Assembly: GCA_021768185.1 (NCBI GenBank)
Contig: JAETNP010000005.1
Span: 23,366 to 87,365, forward strand
From: Oscillospiraceae bacterium
Lineage (GTDB): Bacteria > Bacillota > Clostridia > Oscillospirales > Oscillospiraceae
Reading direction: 5' to 3'
DNA length: 64,000 nucleotides
Shown: positions 8,672 to 16,851 of the stretch, piece after piece
How the letters are laid out: every line of letters begins with the position of its first letter
Numbering within the stretch: the stretch's first letter is position 1
Translations under genes and position numbers: made by a program
The notes under the pieces: generated by a model
The model's database searches: none
Told to the model about the DNA's origin: nothing
The model's input: the letters and a program-made list of their open reading frames with translations, nothing else

Positions 8672-8815
8672 GTCGCATATTCCCCGTGGACAAGGCATGG
8701 ACGATGGGACGTGTGTTTGTCGTTCGCTTGCGCGGGAACTTTGTCTGCAGCGGCGGAGACCTCTGCGGGGCAGAGCGGGAAACGGCCAGGCAATTCATAG
8801 ATGGAGGGGACGGTC
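8672..8815 (+). other. Structured 5' leader of the flgB operon
   Basis: About 145 nt separate the expected transcription start from flgB. The stretch holds a small hairpin (CTCTGC-GGG-GCAGAG, 8761-8775) and GC-rich flanks. I looked for cyclic di-GMP riboswitch cores of both classes and did not recognise one. No convincing leader peptide is present. Confidence 0.35.
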
Positions 8816-9208
8816 ATGTCCGACTTTTTCACATCCAATTCCATGGTGATGCTCGAGCGCTCGGCGCACTTCCAGTGGACGAAGCAGCGGGCGATTTTGG
8901 ACAACATCTCCAACGCGGAGACACCGAACTATAAGGCCAAGTATGTGACCTTCGAGGAGGCCCTGCGCAGCAGCATTCGCCAGGCCGCCGGGCCCGGGAT
9001 GACCGCGAAGGATATGCGCGCCGCCATCGCCGCCTCCGCGCCGGTGGTGCACACGGCGGTGGACGAGTCCGCCAGGATGGATGAAAACGGCGTGAATGTC
9101 TCCGAACAGTCCATTGAGCTGGTGCGCAACGCTTACCAGGTGCAGCATGTCTATCGGGCCATCAGCAGCGATATGTCCCGTCTGCTTATGGCTATCCGCG
9201 GACAGTAA
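8816..9208 (+). CDS. flgB: FlgB, proximal rod protein
   Basis: 130 residues, normal for FlgB. The N-terminal rod signature (AILDNISNAETPNYKAKYV) and the C-terminal helix ending in RLLMAIRGQ are typical. FlgB forms the lowest part of the rod with FlgC and FliE. The start is ATG 8816, preceded by GGAGGGG at 8804-8810; an upstream in-frame ATG at 8801 overlaps that Shine-Dalgarno and is unlikely. First gene of the long basal-body operon. Confidence 0.95.
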   Translation: MSDFFTSNSMVMLERSAHFQWTKQRAILDNISNAETPNYKAKYVTFEEALRSSIRQAAGPGMTAKDMRAAIAASAPVVHTAVDESARMDENGVNVSEQSIELVRNAYQVQHVYRAISSDMSRLLMAIRGQ

Positions 9209-9268
9209 GTGAGGGGAGATCGTCCCGGGGAATCCGCGCGGGACGGCGGAAGATAAAGGAGAGCAGAT

Positions 9269-9730
9269 ATGTCTTTTCTCAGTACGATCAATATCATTGG
9301 TTCCGGCATCACCGCCCAGCACCTGCGGCTGGACGTGATCAGTGAGAACGTCACCAATATCAACACCACCAGAACCGAGGACGGAGGTCCTTACCGCCGG
9401 AAGATGGTCGTGTTCCAGGCGCAGAACGCCACGCGGGACGCCTTCCGGGTCGCCATGGACCGGGCCAGAGGCATGGTCAGCAACGCGCCCTTTGAGACCA
9501 GCGGAGGCGTGCGCGTGGTGGAAATCGTCGAGGACCCCTCGGATTTCAAGCTGAAATACGATCCCACAGACCCGGACGCCAACGGGGAGGGCTACGTGGA
9601 GCTCCCCAACGTGGACCTGGTCAAGGAGATTACGGACGCTATGGCGGCCAGCCAGGCGTATTCCGCAGACGTGACGGCCTTCAATGTGCTTAAGAATGTC
9701 ATCAGCTCGGGGCTGGAGATCGGCAGATAG
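9269..9730 (+). CDS. flgC: FlgC, proximal rod protein
   Basis: 153 residues. N-terminal rod motif (LRLDVISENVTNINTTRTE) and C-terminal YVELPNVDLVKEITDAMAAS followed by an alpha-helix are diagnostic of FlgC. It assembles with FlgB above the MS ring after export. Shine-Dalgarno AAAGGAGAG precedes ATG 9269, and the gap to flgB is 60 bp. Confidence 0.96.
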   Translation: MSFLSTINIIGSGITAQHLRLDVISENVTNINTTRTEDGGPYRRKMVVFQAQNATRDAFRVAMDRARGMVSNAPFETSGGVRVVEIVEDPSDFKLKYDPTDPDANGEGYVELPNVDLVKEITDAMAASQAYSADVTAFNVLKNVISSGLEIGR

Positions 9731-9743
9731 AGATAAAGAAGTT

Positions 9744-9784
9744 GGGTCAGAAAATCAAAGGGCAAAGGCTTGATGGTCTGACCC
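9744..9784 (+). other. Intercistronic hairpin between flgC and fliE
   Basis: An 8-bp outer stem (9744-9751 with 9777-9784) and an inner 5-bp stem (9754-9758 with 9770-9774) form an RNA hairpin in the 146-bp flgC-fliE gap. No T tract follows, so it may be an RNA-stability or processing element rather than a terminator. Confidence 0.5.
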
Positions 9785-9876
9785 GCTTCTCCATGTTTTG
9801 AGCTGGTCCGCAGAGGCCGGCAGATGAAATTTGAAGCGCGGCGCACCCTTGGACCGCGTATTTGGAGGAATCAGAT

Positions 9877-10188
9877 ATGAGTATGGAGTTTCAGCGGATC
9901 GCCCCCCTGTGGGAGACTTTTCCCACCCGCGAGGCCCAGCCCGTCCAGAAGGAGAAGGCGGCGGAGGGCTCTGTTTTCGCCGACGTGTTTCAGGCCCTGG
10001 TGGACAACGTCCGGGAGAGCGAGGACGATGTGGCCAAGCAGGAGTACCTGCTCGCCACCGGGCAGATGGACAATCCCGCGACGCTGTCCATGGCGCTCTA
10101 TAAGGCCGAGGTGGCCACGCAGCTGTTCGTGCAGGTGCGGGAGAAGGCGCTGAATGCCTACAGCGAACTGAGCCGCATCAGCCTGTAA
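9877..10188 (+). CDS. fliE: FliE, MS-ring/rod adapter
   Basis: 103 residues. The C-terminal half (ATGQMDNPATLSMALYKAEV, then LFVQVREKALNAYSEL) is the conserved FliE helical domain that joins the MS ring to the rod and is an early export substrate. The start ATG 9877 has GGAGG at 9864-9868; a TTG at 9862 overlaps the Shine-Dalgarno and is rejected. It sits between flgC and fliF as in nearly all Firmicutes. Confidence 0.95.
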   Translation: MSMEFQRIAPLWETFPTREAQPVQKEKAAEGSVFADVFQALVDNVRESEDDVAKQEYLLATGQMDNPATLSMALYKAEVATQLFVQVREKALNAYSELSRISL

Positions 10189-10229
10189 GCGCGGTGCGTA
10201 ATTGATAGAAAGGGCCGGGGGAATTGCCT

Positions 10230-11888
10230 GTGGATACCTCAAAGCTGAAAGGTCTTTGGGAAAAGGTCAAAGACTTTTTCAAAAACATGAGCAAGAAATT
10301 GCGCATCATACTGGCGGCCGCCCTGGCTGTGATCCTGATCGCCGTGATCGTGCTCTCGGTGGTGCTGAGCGGCAGGAAGACCTATACGCAGCTGTATCAG
10401 GACCTGACGCCTACGGAAGTCAGCGAGATCATGACTTATTTCCAGAACAACGGCATCACGGACTACCAGGTGAACGGCACCGCAATCATGGTGCGGAGCG
10501 ACCAGTACGCCTCCCTGCTGGCCCGGCTGGCCCAGGCGGGCTACCCTAAGGATGCCAGCCTGTACGGGTCCTACTACGAGCATGTGGGCGCCCTGTCCAC
10601 CTCCTCCCAGGAGGCGCGGACTTGGCAGATCTCCGTCCAGGAGCGGCTGGAGGCCAGCATCCGGACTTTCCCGAATGTGCTGAACGCCCAGGTGTACATC
10701 AACCCGGGCGAGGAGCGGACCTACGTACTGGAGGATATCTCTACGGAGACCACCGCTTCCGTGAAGGTGGACATGCGCAGCGGCACGATGCTCACCGAAG
10801 AGCAGGCCGACGGCATTCGCCGCCTGGTGAGCCACGCATGGTCGGGTATGAGCATCGACAGCGTGGAGATCATCGACGGCATCGGCAATACCTACACCTC
10901 CACCGAGGACTCTCCCAAGGACTCCGCCGAACTCCAGCAGCGTATGCAGGAACGCACGAACAACCAGCTGCGCACCCAGATCAAGAATCTGCTGGACCCC
11001 ATCTACGGTGCGGAGAACGTCAGCGTGGCCGTCAACTCCACCGTGGAGGTGGCCAGGCGCTACATCGAGTCCACCTCTTACCACCAGCCGGACGGCTCCT
11101 ATGAGTACGGAGGCCTTATCGGTCACGAGATGGGCTCCTTCACCCTCAGCCGGGAAGGATTTGAGCTGGTGGGCGGCGTGCCCGGCACGACCACCAACGC
11201 CGACATCCCCACCTACAACGAGGATGCCGCCCAGGACGTGCAGAACGGGGACGGCGTGTCGGATTACTATGAGCGGGACAACAAGATCGACGAGACCAAG
11301 GAACAGACCGAGTACTATACGCCCAGGATCACCGACATCGGCGTAGCCGTCACCATCAAGGCCAGCGACGACGTGGCGGCCAATGTGGACGAGGCGCGCC
11401 TGAGCGAGCACATCGCCACCGTTACCAACATCGGCGGCGAGGACCCGCAGAACCGGGTCAGCGTGCTGGTGGTGCCCCTCCCGGCGCAGCCGGCGGAGGA
11501 GCCCACGGCTACCGGCATCTTTACGCCGGCGAACATGCCCTATCTGATCATCGCCGCCGTGGCGCTGCTGCTGCTGATTATCATCCTGACGGTGATCCTC
11601 ATCGTCCGCCGGAAGAAGAAGCAGAAGGAAGAGGAGGACCAGCGGATCATCGAGGAGCAGCTGAACGAACTGGGCGCTTCCGGAATGCTCAGCGAGCTGG
11701 GCATCGTCCCGCCCGGCGAGGAGGGGGCCCAGCCCCCGCCCACCACTGGAGCGGATATTATGGATATCAATACCGAGAAGAGCATGGAGCTGCGTAAGAC
11801 AGTCCGCCAGTTCGTACAGAACAATCCCGAGGTTGCGGCCCTCATGCTCAAGACCTGGCTGAAGGGAGGAGAGGACGACAATGGCTGA
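10230..11888 (+). CDS. fliF: FliF, MS-ring protein
   Basis: 552 residues from GTG 10230 (a TTG at 10224 is an alternative that leaves too little room after the G-rich Shine-Dalgarno at 10212-10221). Two membrane spans are visible: about residues 24-46 (IILAAALAVILIAVIVLSVV) and about 431-454 (YLIIAAVALLLLIIILTVIL). Between them lie the YscJ/FliF ring-building domains (YTQLYQDLTPTEVSEI; RLEASIRTFPNVLNAQVYI). The C-terminal cytosolic tail (about 515-552) is the FliG-binding segment. The gene overlaps fliG by 8 bp. Confidence 0.96.
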   Translation: MDTSKLKGLWEKVKDFFKNMSKKLRIILAAALAVILIAVIVLSVVLSGRKTYTQLYQDLTPTEVSEIMTYFQNNGITDYQVNGTAIMVRSDQYASLLARLAQAGYPKDASLYGSYYEHVGALSTSSQEARTWQISVQERLEASIRTFPNVLNAQVYINPGEERTYVLEDISTETTASVKVDMRSGTMLTEEQADGIRRLVSHAWSGMSIDSVEIIDGIGNTYTSTEDSPKDSAELQQRMQERTNNQLRTQIKNLLDPIYGAENVSVAVNSTVEVARRYIESTSYHQPDGSYEYGGLIGHEMGSFTLSREGFELVGGVPGTTTNADIPTYNEDAAQDVQNGDGVSDYYERDNKIDETKEQTEYYTPRITDIGVAVTIKASDDVAANVDEARLSEHIATVTNIGGEDPQNRVSVLVVPLPAQPAEEPTATGIFTPANMPYLIIAAVALLLLIIILTVILIVRRKKKQKEEEDQRIIEEQLNELGASGMLSELGIVPPGEEGAQPPPTTGADIMDINTEKSMELRKTVRQFVQNNPEVAALMLKTWLKGGEDDNG

Positions 11889-12897
11889 TGTCATAAAACC
11901 CGAGCTGACCGGCCCGCAGAAGGCCGCCGCCGTCGTCGTCTCCCTGGGGGCGGATAAGGCGTCCCTGATCTACCAGTACATAGACGCCTCCGACCTGGAG
12001 ACGCTGACCCTGGAGGTGGCGCGGCTGGGGATGCTGGACGCCCAGCAGACCGAGGACGTGCTCAGCGAGTTCTATCAGAGCTGCATGACCCAGAAGGCGG
12101 TTACCGAGGGCGGTCTGGAGTACGCCCGGACGGTGCTGGAGAAGGCCTTTGGCGTGGCCACGGCCACCAGCCTGCTGGAAAAGGTGACCAAGAGCCTGAA
12201 AAACCGGGAGTTCGCGTTCCTGGACAAGGCGGACGTCAAGAGCCTGTACTCCGCCCTCCAGAACGAGCGGCCCCAGACCATTGCCCTGGTGCTGGGCTAT
12301 GTGGACCCCAGCAAGGCTGCGGGCGTTATCGAGCAGCTGCCGCCTGAGCGGCAGGTCCGGGTGGTGGAATCCATCGCCACCATGGAGAGCGCGTCTCCTA
12401 CCGCCGTGAAGATCATCGAGGCGGAGATGGAGAAGAAATTCTCCAGTATGCTCACCACATCCAACGTCAAGGTGGGCGGCATCGACTACGTGGCCGGCAT
12501 CATGAACAACCTGGACCGCTCCAGCGAGAAGGCTATCTTCGACCGCCTGGGCGTGAACAACGCGGAGCTGGCCGACGAGATCCGCAAGCGGATGTTCGTC
12601 TTCGAGGACATCGTCACCATGGACGACCGGTCCGTCCAGCGCTTCGTCCGGGACTGCGACCCCAGAGATCTGGTGTTGGCCCTCAAGTCGGCCAACGGCG
12701 ATGTGTCCAACAAGCTGTTCATGAATATGTCCGCCCGTATGGCGGAGAGTATCCGGGACGACCTGGAAATCACCACCAACGTCCGTATGAAGGACGTGGA
12801 GGACGCGCAGCAGCGGATTGTCGGCATCATCCGCGACCTGGAGGAGAAGAACGAGATCGTGATCCTGAAGGGCGGAAAGGACGATATCATTGCGTAA
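11881..12897 (+). CDS. fliG: FliG, motor switch protein
   Basis: 338 residues, normal length. FliG links the MS ring to the C ring and carries the torque helix that meets MotA. The N-terminal GPQKAAAVVVSLGADKAS, the middle-domain ALVLGYVDPSKAAGVIEQLP and the C-terminal torque region FVFEDIVTMDDRSVQRFVRD are all present. The charged residues in the torque helix look intact by eye. It overlaps fliF by 8 bp and fliH by 8 bp, so translation of the MS ring, switch and ATPase regulator is coupled. Confidence 0.97.
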   Translation: MADVIKPELTGPQKAAAVVVSLGADKASLIYQYIDASDLETLTLEVARLGMLDAQQTEDVLSEFYQSCMTQKAVTEGGLEYARTVLEKAFGVATATSLLEKVTKSLKNREFAFLDKADVKSLYSALQNERPQTIALVLGYVDPSKAAGVIEQLPPERQVRVVESIATMESASPTAVKIIEAEMEKKFSSMLTTSNVKVGGIDYVAGIMNNLDRSSEKAIFDRLGVNNAELADEIRKRMFVFEDIVTMDDRSVQRFVRDCDPRDLVLALKSANGDVSNKLFMNMSARMAESIRDDLEITTNVRMKDVEDAQQRIVGIIRDLEEKNEIVILKGGKDDIIA

Positions 12898-13750
12898 CAT
12901 ACTCAAGGGGCTCCTCGACCCTGAGACATACCGTTTCCCCAGCGCTGAGGAGCTTGCGCTTGAGGAGGAGTCCCCGCCGGAGACTCCTGGCGAAGAGGAG
13001 GCGGGCGAGGATATGACCGCTCCTCCCGAAGAGGAGGAGCCGGCGCAGGAGGAGGACGCGCCGCCCCAGGATGAGGCGCCGCCCGCCGCCCCGCCGGGAC
13101 CTGGCGGACCTGTGCAGTATGCCCAGCTCCAGGCGGAGCTGATTCTGAAGCAGGCCCGGGAAGAGGCGGAGGAGCTGCTCGCCAAGGCCCGCGCCGCCGC
13201 CAAGGCGGAGCAGGAGGAGATCCGCATGGGCGCCCGGGACGAGGGCTATCGCGAGGGCTACGCCCAGGGCATCAGCAAGGCTATGGAGGACGCCCAGCGG
13301 GACCGGGAGGCGGTGGCCGAACGCCTGGAAAAAGAGGTGCAGGCCTTCCTGGAGAAGGCGGACATGGCCCGGGAGGAATTCGTCCGGCAGTCCCAGGATG
13401 AGCTGCTGGATCTGTGCATCGCCGTGGCCGAAAAGGTAGTGCGGGTAAGCCTGAAGAGCAGCAGCGAGGTGATCGTGCGGATGATCCAGACGGCCACCGA
13501 GCGGATGAAGCGGCAGGAGTGGGTGCATATCTATATCTCCGGCTGCGATACCAAGGGGGTTGCCCAGATTTCCCCCGCGCTGACTACGGCCCTGGGGGCC
13601 CTGAGCCAGCACGTGAAGATCATCCCCATGGGGGACGACGAGGGCGGCACCTGCATCGTGGAGACGCCGGAGGAGATCATCGACGCCAGCGTGTCCACGC
13701 AAATGACCAATATCCGGGATTTGCTCCGGGACCAGATGGGAGCTTTTTGA
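12890..13750 (+). CDS. fliH: FliH, regulator of the export ATPase
   Basis: 286 residues from a TTG start at 12890, preceded by AAAGG at 12876-12880. The first 80 residues are an acidic Pro/Glu-rich stretch. A long coiled coil (about 80-165) and the C-terminal FliH/YscL domain (ELLDLCIAVAEKVVRVSLK onward, to about 286) follow. FliH dimers hold FliI near the C ring and export gate. Length is at the long end because of the acidic leader, which is unusual but probably disordered. Confidence 0.93.
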   Translation: MRNILKGLLDPETYRFPSAEELALEEESPPETPGEEEAGEDMTAPPEEEEPAQEEDAPPQDEAPPAAPPGPGGPVQYAQLQAELILKQAREEAEELLAKARAAAKAEQEEIRMGARDEGYREGYAQGISKAMEDAQRDREAVAERLEKEVQAFLEKADMAREEFVRQSQDELLDLCIAVAEKVVRVSLKSSSEVIVRMIQTATERMKRQEWVHIYISGCDTKGVAQISPALTTALGALSQHVKIIPMGDDEGGTCIVETPEEIIDASVSTQMTNIRDLLRDQMGAF

Positions 13751-13841
13751 GTTCGAGACTGGACTTGCTGCGATTCCAAAATTTTCCCCCGGTAACGACA
13801 GCGCGTTTCTGACCGGGAAATGGCGTAAGAAAGGATGAATC

Positions 13842-15143
13842 ATGTTCCGCGAGTTGATTCCACAGATCCGGTCCGCTGAGACTATGAGCCGGACCGGAAA
13901 AATCGAAAACATCGTGGGCATGTCCATCGAGGCCTCCGGCGGCAGGGCCGCCATTGGGGACATCTGCCGCATCTACTCCAACGAGTCGGGAGGCCAGATC
14001 CCCGCCGAGGTGGTGGGGTTTAAAAACGACCATATTCTACTCATGCCCTATGCTAATATGAGTGGGATATCCGCGGGCAACTTTGTCCGCAATACCGGCA
14101 AGCGGCTGACGCTGCCGGTAGGACCCTTTTTGCGGGGAAGAGTCATCAACGCCCTGGGGCAGCCCATCGACGGGCTGGAGCCCTTCGGGCGGGGAGACAC
14201 TTTTTCGATAGATTCCGCGTACATCAACCCTATGACCCGTCCCCCCATCCGGGAGCGGATGGAGTTCGGGGTCAAGGCCATTGACAGCCTGCTGACCATC
14301 GGCAAGGGCCAGCGTATCGGCATCTTCGCCGGCTCCGGCGTGGGCAAGTCCACCCTGCTGGGCATGATCGCCAAGAACGTGAAGGCGGACATCAACGTCA
14401 TCGCCCTGGTGGGCGAGCGTGGCCGCGAGGTTCTGGAGTTCATGCAGAAGGACCTGGGGGAGGAGGGGATGCGCCGCTCCATTCTGGTGGTGGCAACCTC
14501 CGACCAGCCGGCCATGCTGCGGATGAAATGCCCCAGCGTGGCCACCAGCATTGCCGAGTACTTCCGGGACCAGGGGTACGACGTGCTGCTGATGATGGAC
14601 TCCCTGACCCGTTTCGCCATGGCACAGCGGGAGATCGGCCTGGCCATCGGCGAGCCGCCAGTGGCGAGAGGGTATACGCCCTCCATGTACGCCGAGATGC
14701 CCAAGCTGCTGGAGCGCAGCGGGAACTTTGAGAAGGGCTCCATCACCGGGGTCTACACGGTCCTGGTGGAGGGCGACGACACCAACGAGCCCATCGCGGA
14801 CACGGTCCGCGGCATCCTGGACGGCCATATCGTGCTGTCCCGGCAGCTGGCCAACGCCAACCACTTCCCGGCCATTGACGTGGGGGCCAGCATCTCCCGC
14901 CTGATGGTGGAGATCGTCTCCCCGGAGCACCGGCAGCTGGCCAGCAAACTGCGGGACATCATGGGCGTCTATGAGAAGAATGCCGACCTGGTGTCCATCG
15001 GGGCCTACAAGGCGGGGACCAATTCCAAGCTGGATTACGCCCTGAGCAAGATCGACGGCATTAACCAGTTCCTGATGCAGGGTATCAACGAGAGCTTTTC
15101 CTACGAGGAGAGCCTGGAGCAGCTGCGGCGCATCATGCGCTGA
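13842..15143 (+). CDS. fliI: FliI, flagellar export ATPase
   Basis: 433 residues. F1-beta-like ATPase with Walker A GSGVGKST (about 164-171), Walker B-type LLMMDSLTRFAMA and the GEPPVARGYTPSMYAEMPKL segment characteristic of FliI/YscN. It hydrolyses ATP at the cytoplasmic face of the type III export apparatus together with FliH and FliJ. A Shine-Dalgarno AAAGGA precedes ATG 13842; 91 bp separate it from fliH. Confidence 0.98.
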   Translation: MFRELIPQIRSAETMSRTGKIENIVGMSIEASGGRAAIGDICRIYSNESGGQIPAEVVGFKNDHILLMPYANMSGISAGNFVRNTGKRLTLPVGPFLRGRVINALGQPIDGLEPFGRGDTFSIDSAYINPMTRPPIRERMEFGVKAIDSLLTIGKGQRIGIFAGSGVGKSTLLGMIAKNVKADINVIALVGERGREVLEFMQKDLGEEGMRRSILVVATSDQPAMLRMKCPSVATSIAEYFRDQGYDVLLMMDSLTRFAMAQREIGLAIGEPPVARGYTPSMYAEMPKLLERSGNFEKGSITGVYTVLVEGDDTNEPIADTVRGILDGHIVLSRQLANANHFPAIDVGASISRLMVEIVSPEHRQLASKLRDIMGVYEKNADLVSIGAYKAGTNSKLDYALSKIDGINQFLMQGINESFSYEESLEQLRRIMR

Positions 15144-15175
15144 CGTACACAGCAGGATGATACAGGAGAGCTGAG

Positions 15176-15628
15176 ATGAAGAAATTCCGCTTTGCCCTGG
15201 AAACCGTTTTGGAATACAAGCAGCAGATTCTGGATTCCCTCCAGGCGGAACACGGCGCCATCCTTGCCAGAATCCGGCAGCAGGAGGAGCATATCGAGGC
15301 GCTGGAGGCGGAGTACCGCCATCTGAGCCAGGAGTTCAACCGCCGGAAGGCGGAGGGGATCAGCATCCTGGACGCCCTCAAGTACGAGCAGTACCTGCGG
15401 GCCATGGAGAGGCAGATCGAGGAGGCCTACCAGATGCTTCAGGACCTGCGGAAGCAGGAGGAGGCCAAGCGTCAAGAGGTGGTGGAGGCCAAGAAGGATA
15501 CCTCCTCCATTGAGAAGCTCAAGGAGAAAAAGCTGGAGGCCTACAATAAGGCCGTCCAGAAGAGTGAAGAAAAGCTCATTGACGAATTTGTCACCACCAA
15601 GCGGGTCATGGAGGCCCAGAGCGCGTAA
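15176..15628 (+). CDS. fliJ: FliJ, export apparatus coiled-coil protein
   Basis: 150 residues, entirely helical and highly charged, with the conserved opening KKFRFALETVLEYKQ. FliJ inserts as a stalk into the FliI hexamer and aids energy coupling to FlhA. The spacing (32 bp after fliI, Shine-Dalgarno AGGAGAG) and gene order support the call. Confidence 0.93.
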   Translation: MKKFRFALETVLEYKQQILDSLQAEHGAILARIRQQEEHIEALEAEYRHLSQEFNRRKAEGISILDALKYEQYLRAMERQIEEAYQMLQDLRKQEEAKRQEVVEAKKDTSSIEKLKEKKLEAYNKAVQKSEEKLIDEFVTTKRVMEAQSA

Positions 15629-15817
15629 GGATGTGAGTTTCGTCCCCCGGGACGTTCTCAGATAGATTACATATACCATTAAAGGAGGTGAGGCCGGTCT
15701 CATGCGCATATCCCATTCCAACGGGAGGGGAGGTGAGCGGGCAAGGCGGCGGCGAAACGCCGTTTGAAAACGACTTACCCACGCGGATGCGCGGAGCAAT
15801 GACGAAGGAGAAAAGGA
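15629..15817 (+). other. fliJ-to-unknown-gene spacer with two strong Shine-Dalgarno sites
   Basis: The 189-bp gap contains AAAGGAGGTGA at 15681-15691 and GGGAGGGGAGGTGA near 15722-15735, each far stronger than most in this operon. The first could serve a 21-codon frame (ATG 15702 to TGA 15767) or an overlapping GTG frame at 15688 that runs into the next gene. Neither product resembles anything I know. A short hairpin (CGGCGAAACGCCG) lies near 15744-15760. Confidence 0.3.
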
Positions 15818-16831
15818 ATGGACATCGGAAGGATCTACGGCACTTACTCCCCAAGCACCGCCGGACGCACGGCGGCAGCGCGTTCCACAAAGAGCAGGGA
15901 TTTTTTCTACGGGAACGATGACCTGTTCACCAACCGTACCAGGGCCTATCCCAAAAGCAGCCGTCCCAAGCTGACGGACAGCGAGATCCGGAGCCTGAGC
16001 GGGAAATACGATTTCCGGAATATGACCCAGGAGAGCTACGACTCGTTCCTGGACGATCTGGTGCAGAGGGGCGTACTCACCAGGGCCGAGACCGGTTACT
16101 TCGGCTATGGCGGCGAGGTACGGCTGGAATCCATCGACAGCAGGCTTCCGGTTATGAGGATAGCGGGCCTGGACGAAAGGTACTCCCAGAACACCCCTTT
16201 CCTGGAAGACGACGTGTCCGGCAGCGGCGACATGGTCGCGTGGCTGGCGCAGATGATGGTTGGCTGCGACGGTGGAGACGGCACCCGGGAGGGAGCAGAG
16301 AGGGCGCACCAGCGCATGGAGATGTACGGCGCACTCATCGACGTTGTTTACCGGGCGACGGGGACCTCGGTGGAGGGTACGCTGAGGGCACATTACGATC
16401 AGTTTACCGTTACCGCGGATTATGCCGACGGCGTCGTCGGCCAGATCCGGGACCCCAACAGCGATTTTTACCGGGATATGTTCAACCGGATGAGAGTGAA
16501 GCTGGAGCAGTCCGAGGAGGAGAAGGAGAAGCAGGCCATCATCGACGCGCTGGACGCCATCCTGGAGAGCCTGAGCGCCAAGAAGGACGATTACCCCAGG
16601 AAGAAGACCACCGTGCGGTCCATGGCGGAGCTGTCTCAGGTCACCGACTCCCTGGACAAGGACGACCCCCGAAAGGAGCAGCTGAACCTTCTGCGGGAAC
16701 GGCTCCAGCAGCTGGGCATCTATGCCGACCTGGACGTGTGCGTCAAGGACGAGGACGAGAACTGGGAGACGCTGACAGAGTTCCTCATTCGTGAGGAAAA
16801 AGAAGAACCCAATCTGAGCGACATCATTTGA
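15818..16831 (+). CDS. Unrecognised protein between fliJ and fliK
   Basis: 337 residues with ATG 15818 after GGAGAAAAGGA. I do not recognise it. It is soluble, without signal peptide or membrane span. The N-terminus is short and low in complexity (MDIGRIYGTYSPSTAGRTAA). Then come a region with paired tyrosines and glycines (about 80-130), a charged helical stretch (about 215-290: RVKLEQSEEEKEKQAIIDAL) and an acidic C-terminus. In Bacillus this slot holds the membrane protein YlxF (MotE), which this is not. The phrase LTRAETGYFGYGGEVRL might mark a structural repeat. Its place in the operon suggests an export- or rod-related role, which is inference only. Confidence 0.8.
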   Translation: MDIGRIYGTYSPSTAGRTAAARSTKSRDFFYGNDDLFTNRTRAYPKSSRPKLTDSEIRSLSGKYDFRNMTQESYDSFLDDLVQRGVLTRAETGYFGYGGEVRLESIDSRLPVMRIAGLDERYSQNTPFLEDDVSGSGDMVAWLAQMMVGCDGGDGTREGAERAHQRMEMYGALIDVVYRATGTSVEGTLRAHYDQFTVTADYADGVVGQIRDPNSDFYRDMFNRMRVKLEQSEEEKEKQAIIDALDAILESLSAKKDDYPRKKTTVRSMAELSQVTDSLDKDDPRKEQLNLLRERLQQLGIYADLDVCVKDEDENWETLTEFLIREEKEEPNLSDII

Positions 16832-16851
16832 AGCGAGGTGAAAGCGAACAT

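Noticed and set aside
8672..8815. Cyclic di-GMP riboswitch in the flgB leader
   Set aside because: I could not find the conserved core of either class, so only an undefined leader is reported.
10239..11894. A 551-codon minus-strand frame opposite fliF
   Set aside because: Mirror of GC-rich codon usage: His/Leu/Gly/Val-rich composition, no Shine-Dalgarno, no known motif, fully within the unambiguous fliF gene.
15688..15921. 77-codon GTG frame overlapping the start of the unrecognised gene
   Set aside because: It overlaps the larger gene out of frame and has basic, low-information sequence; kept only as part of the spacer note.
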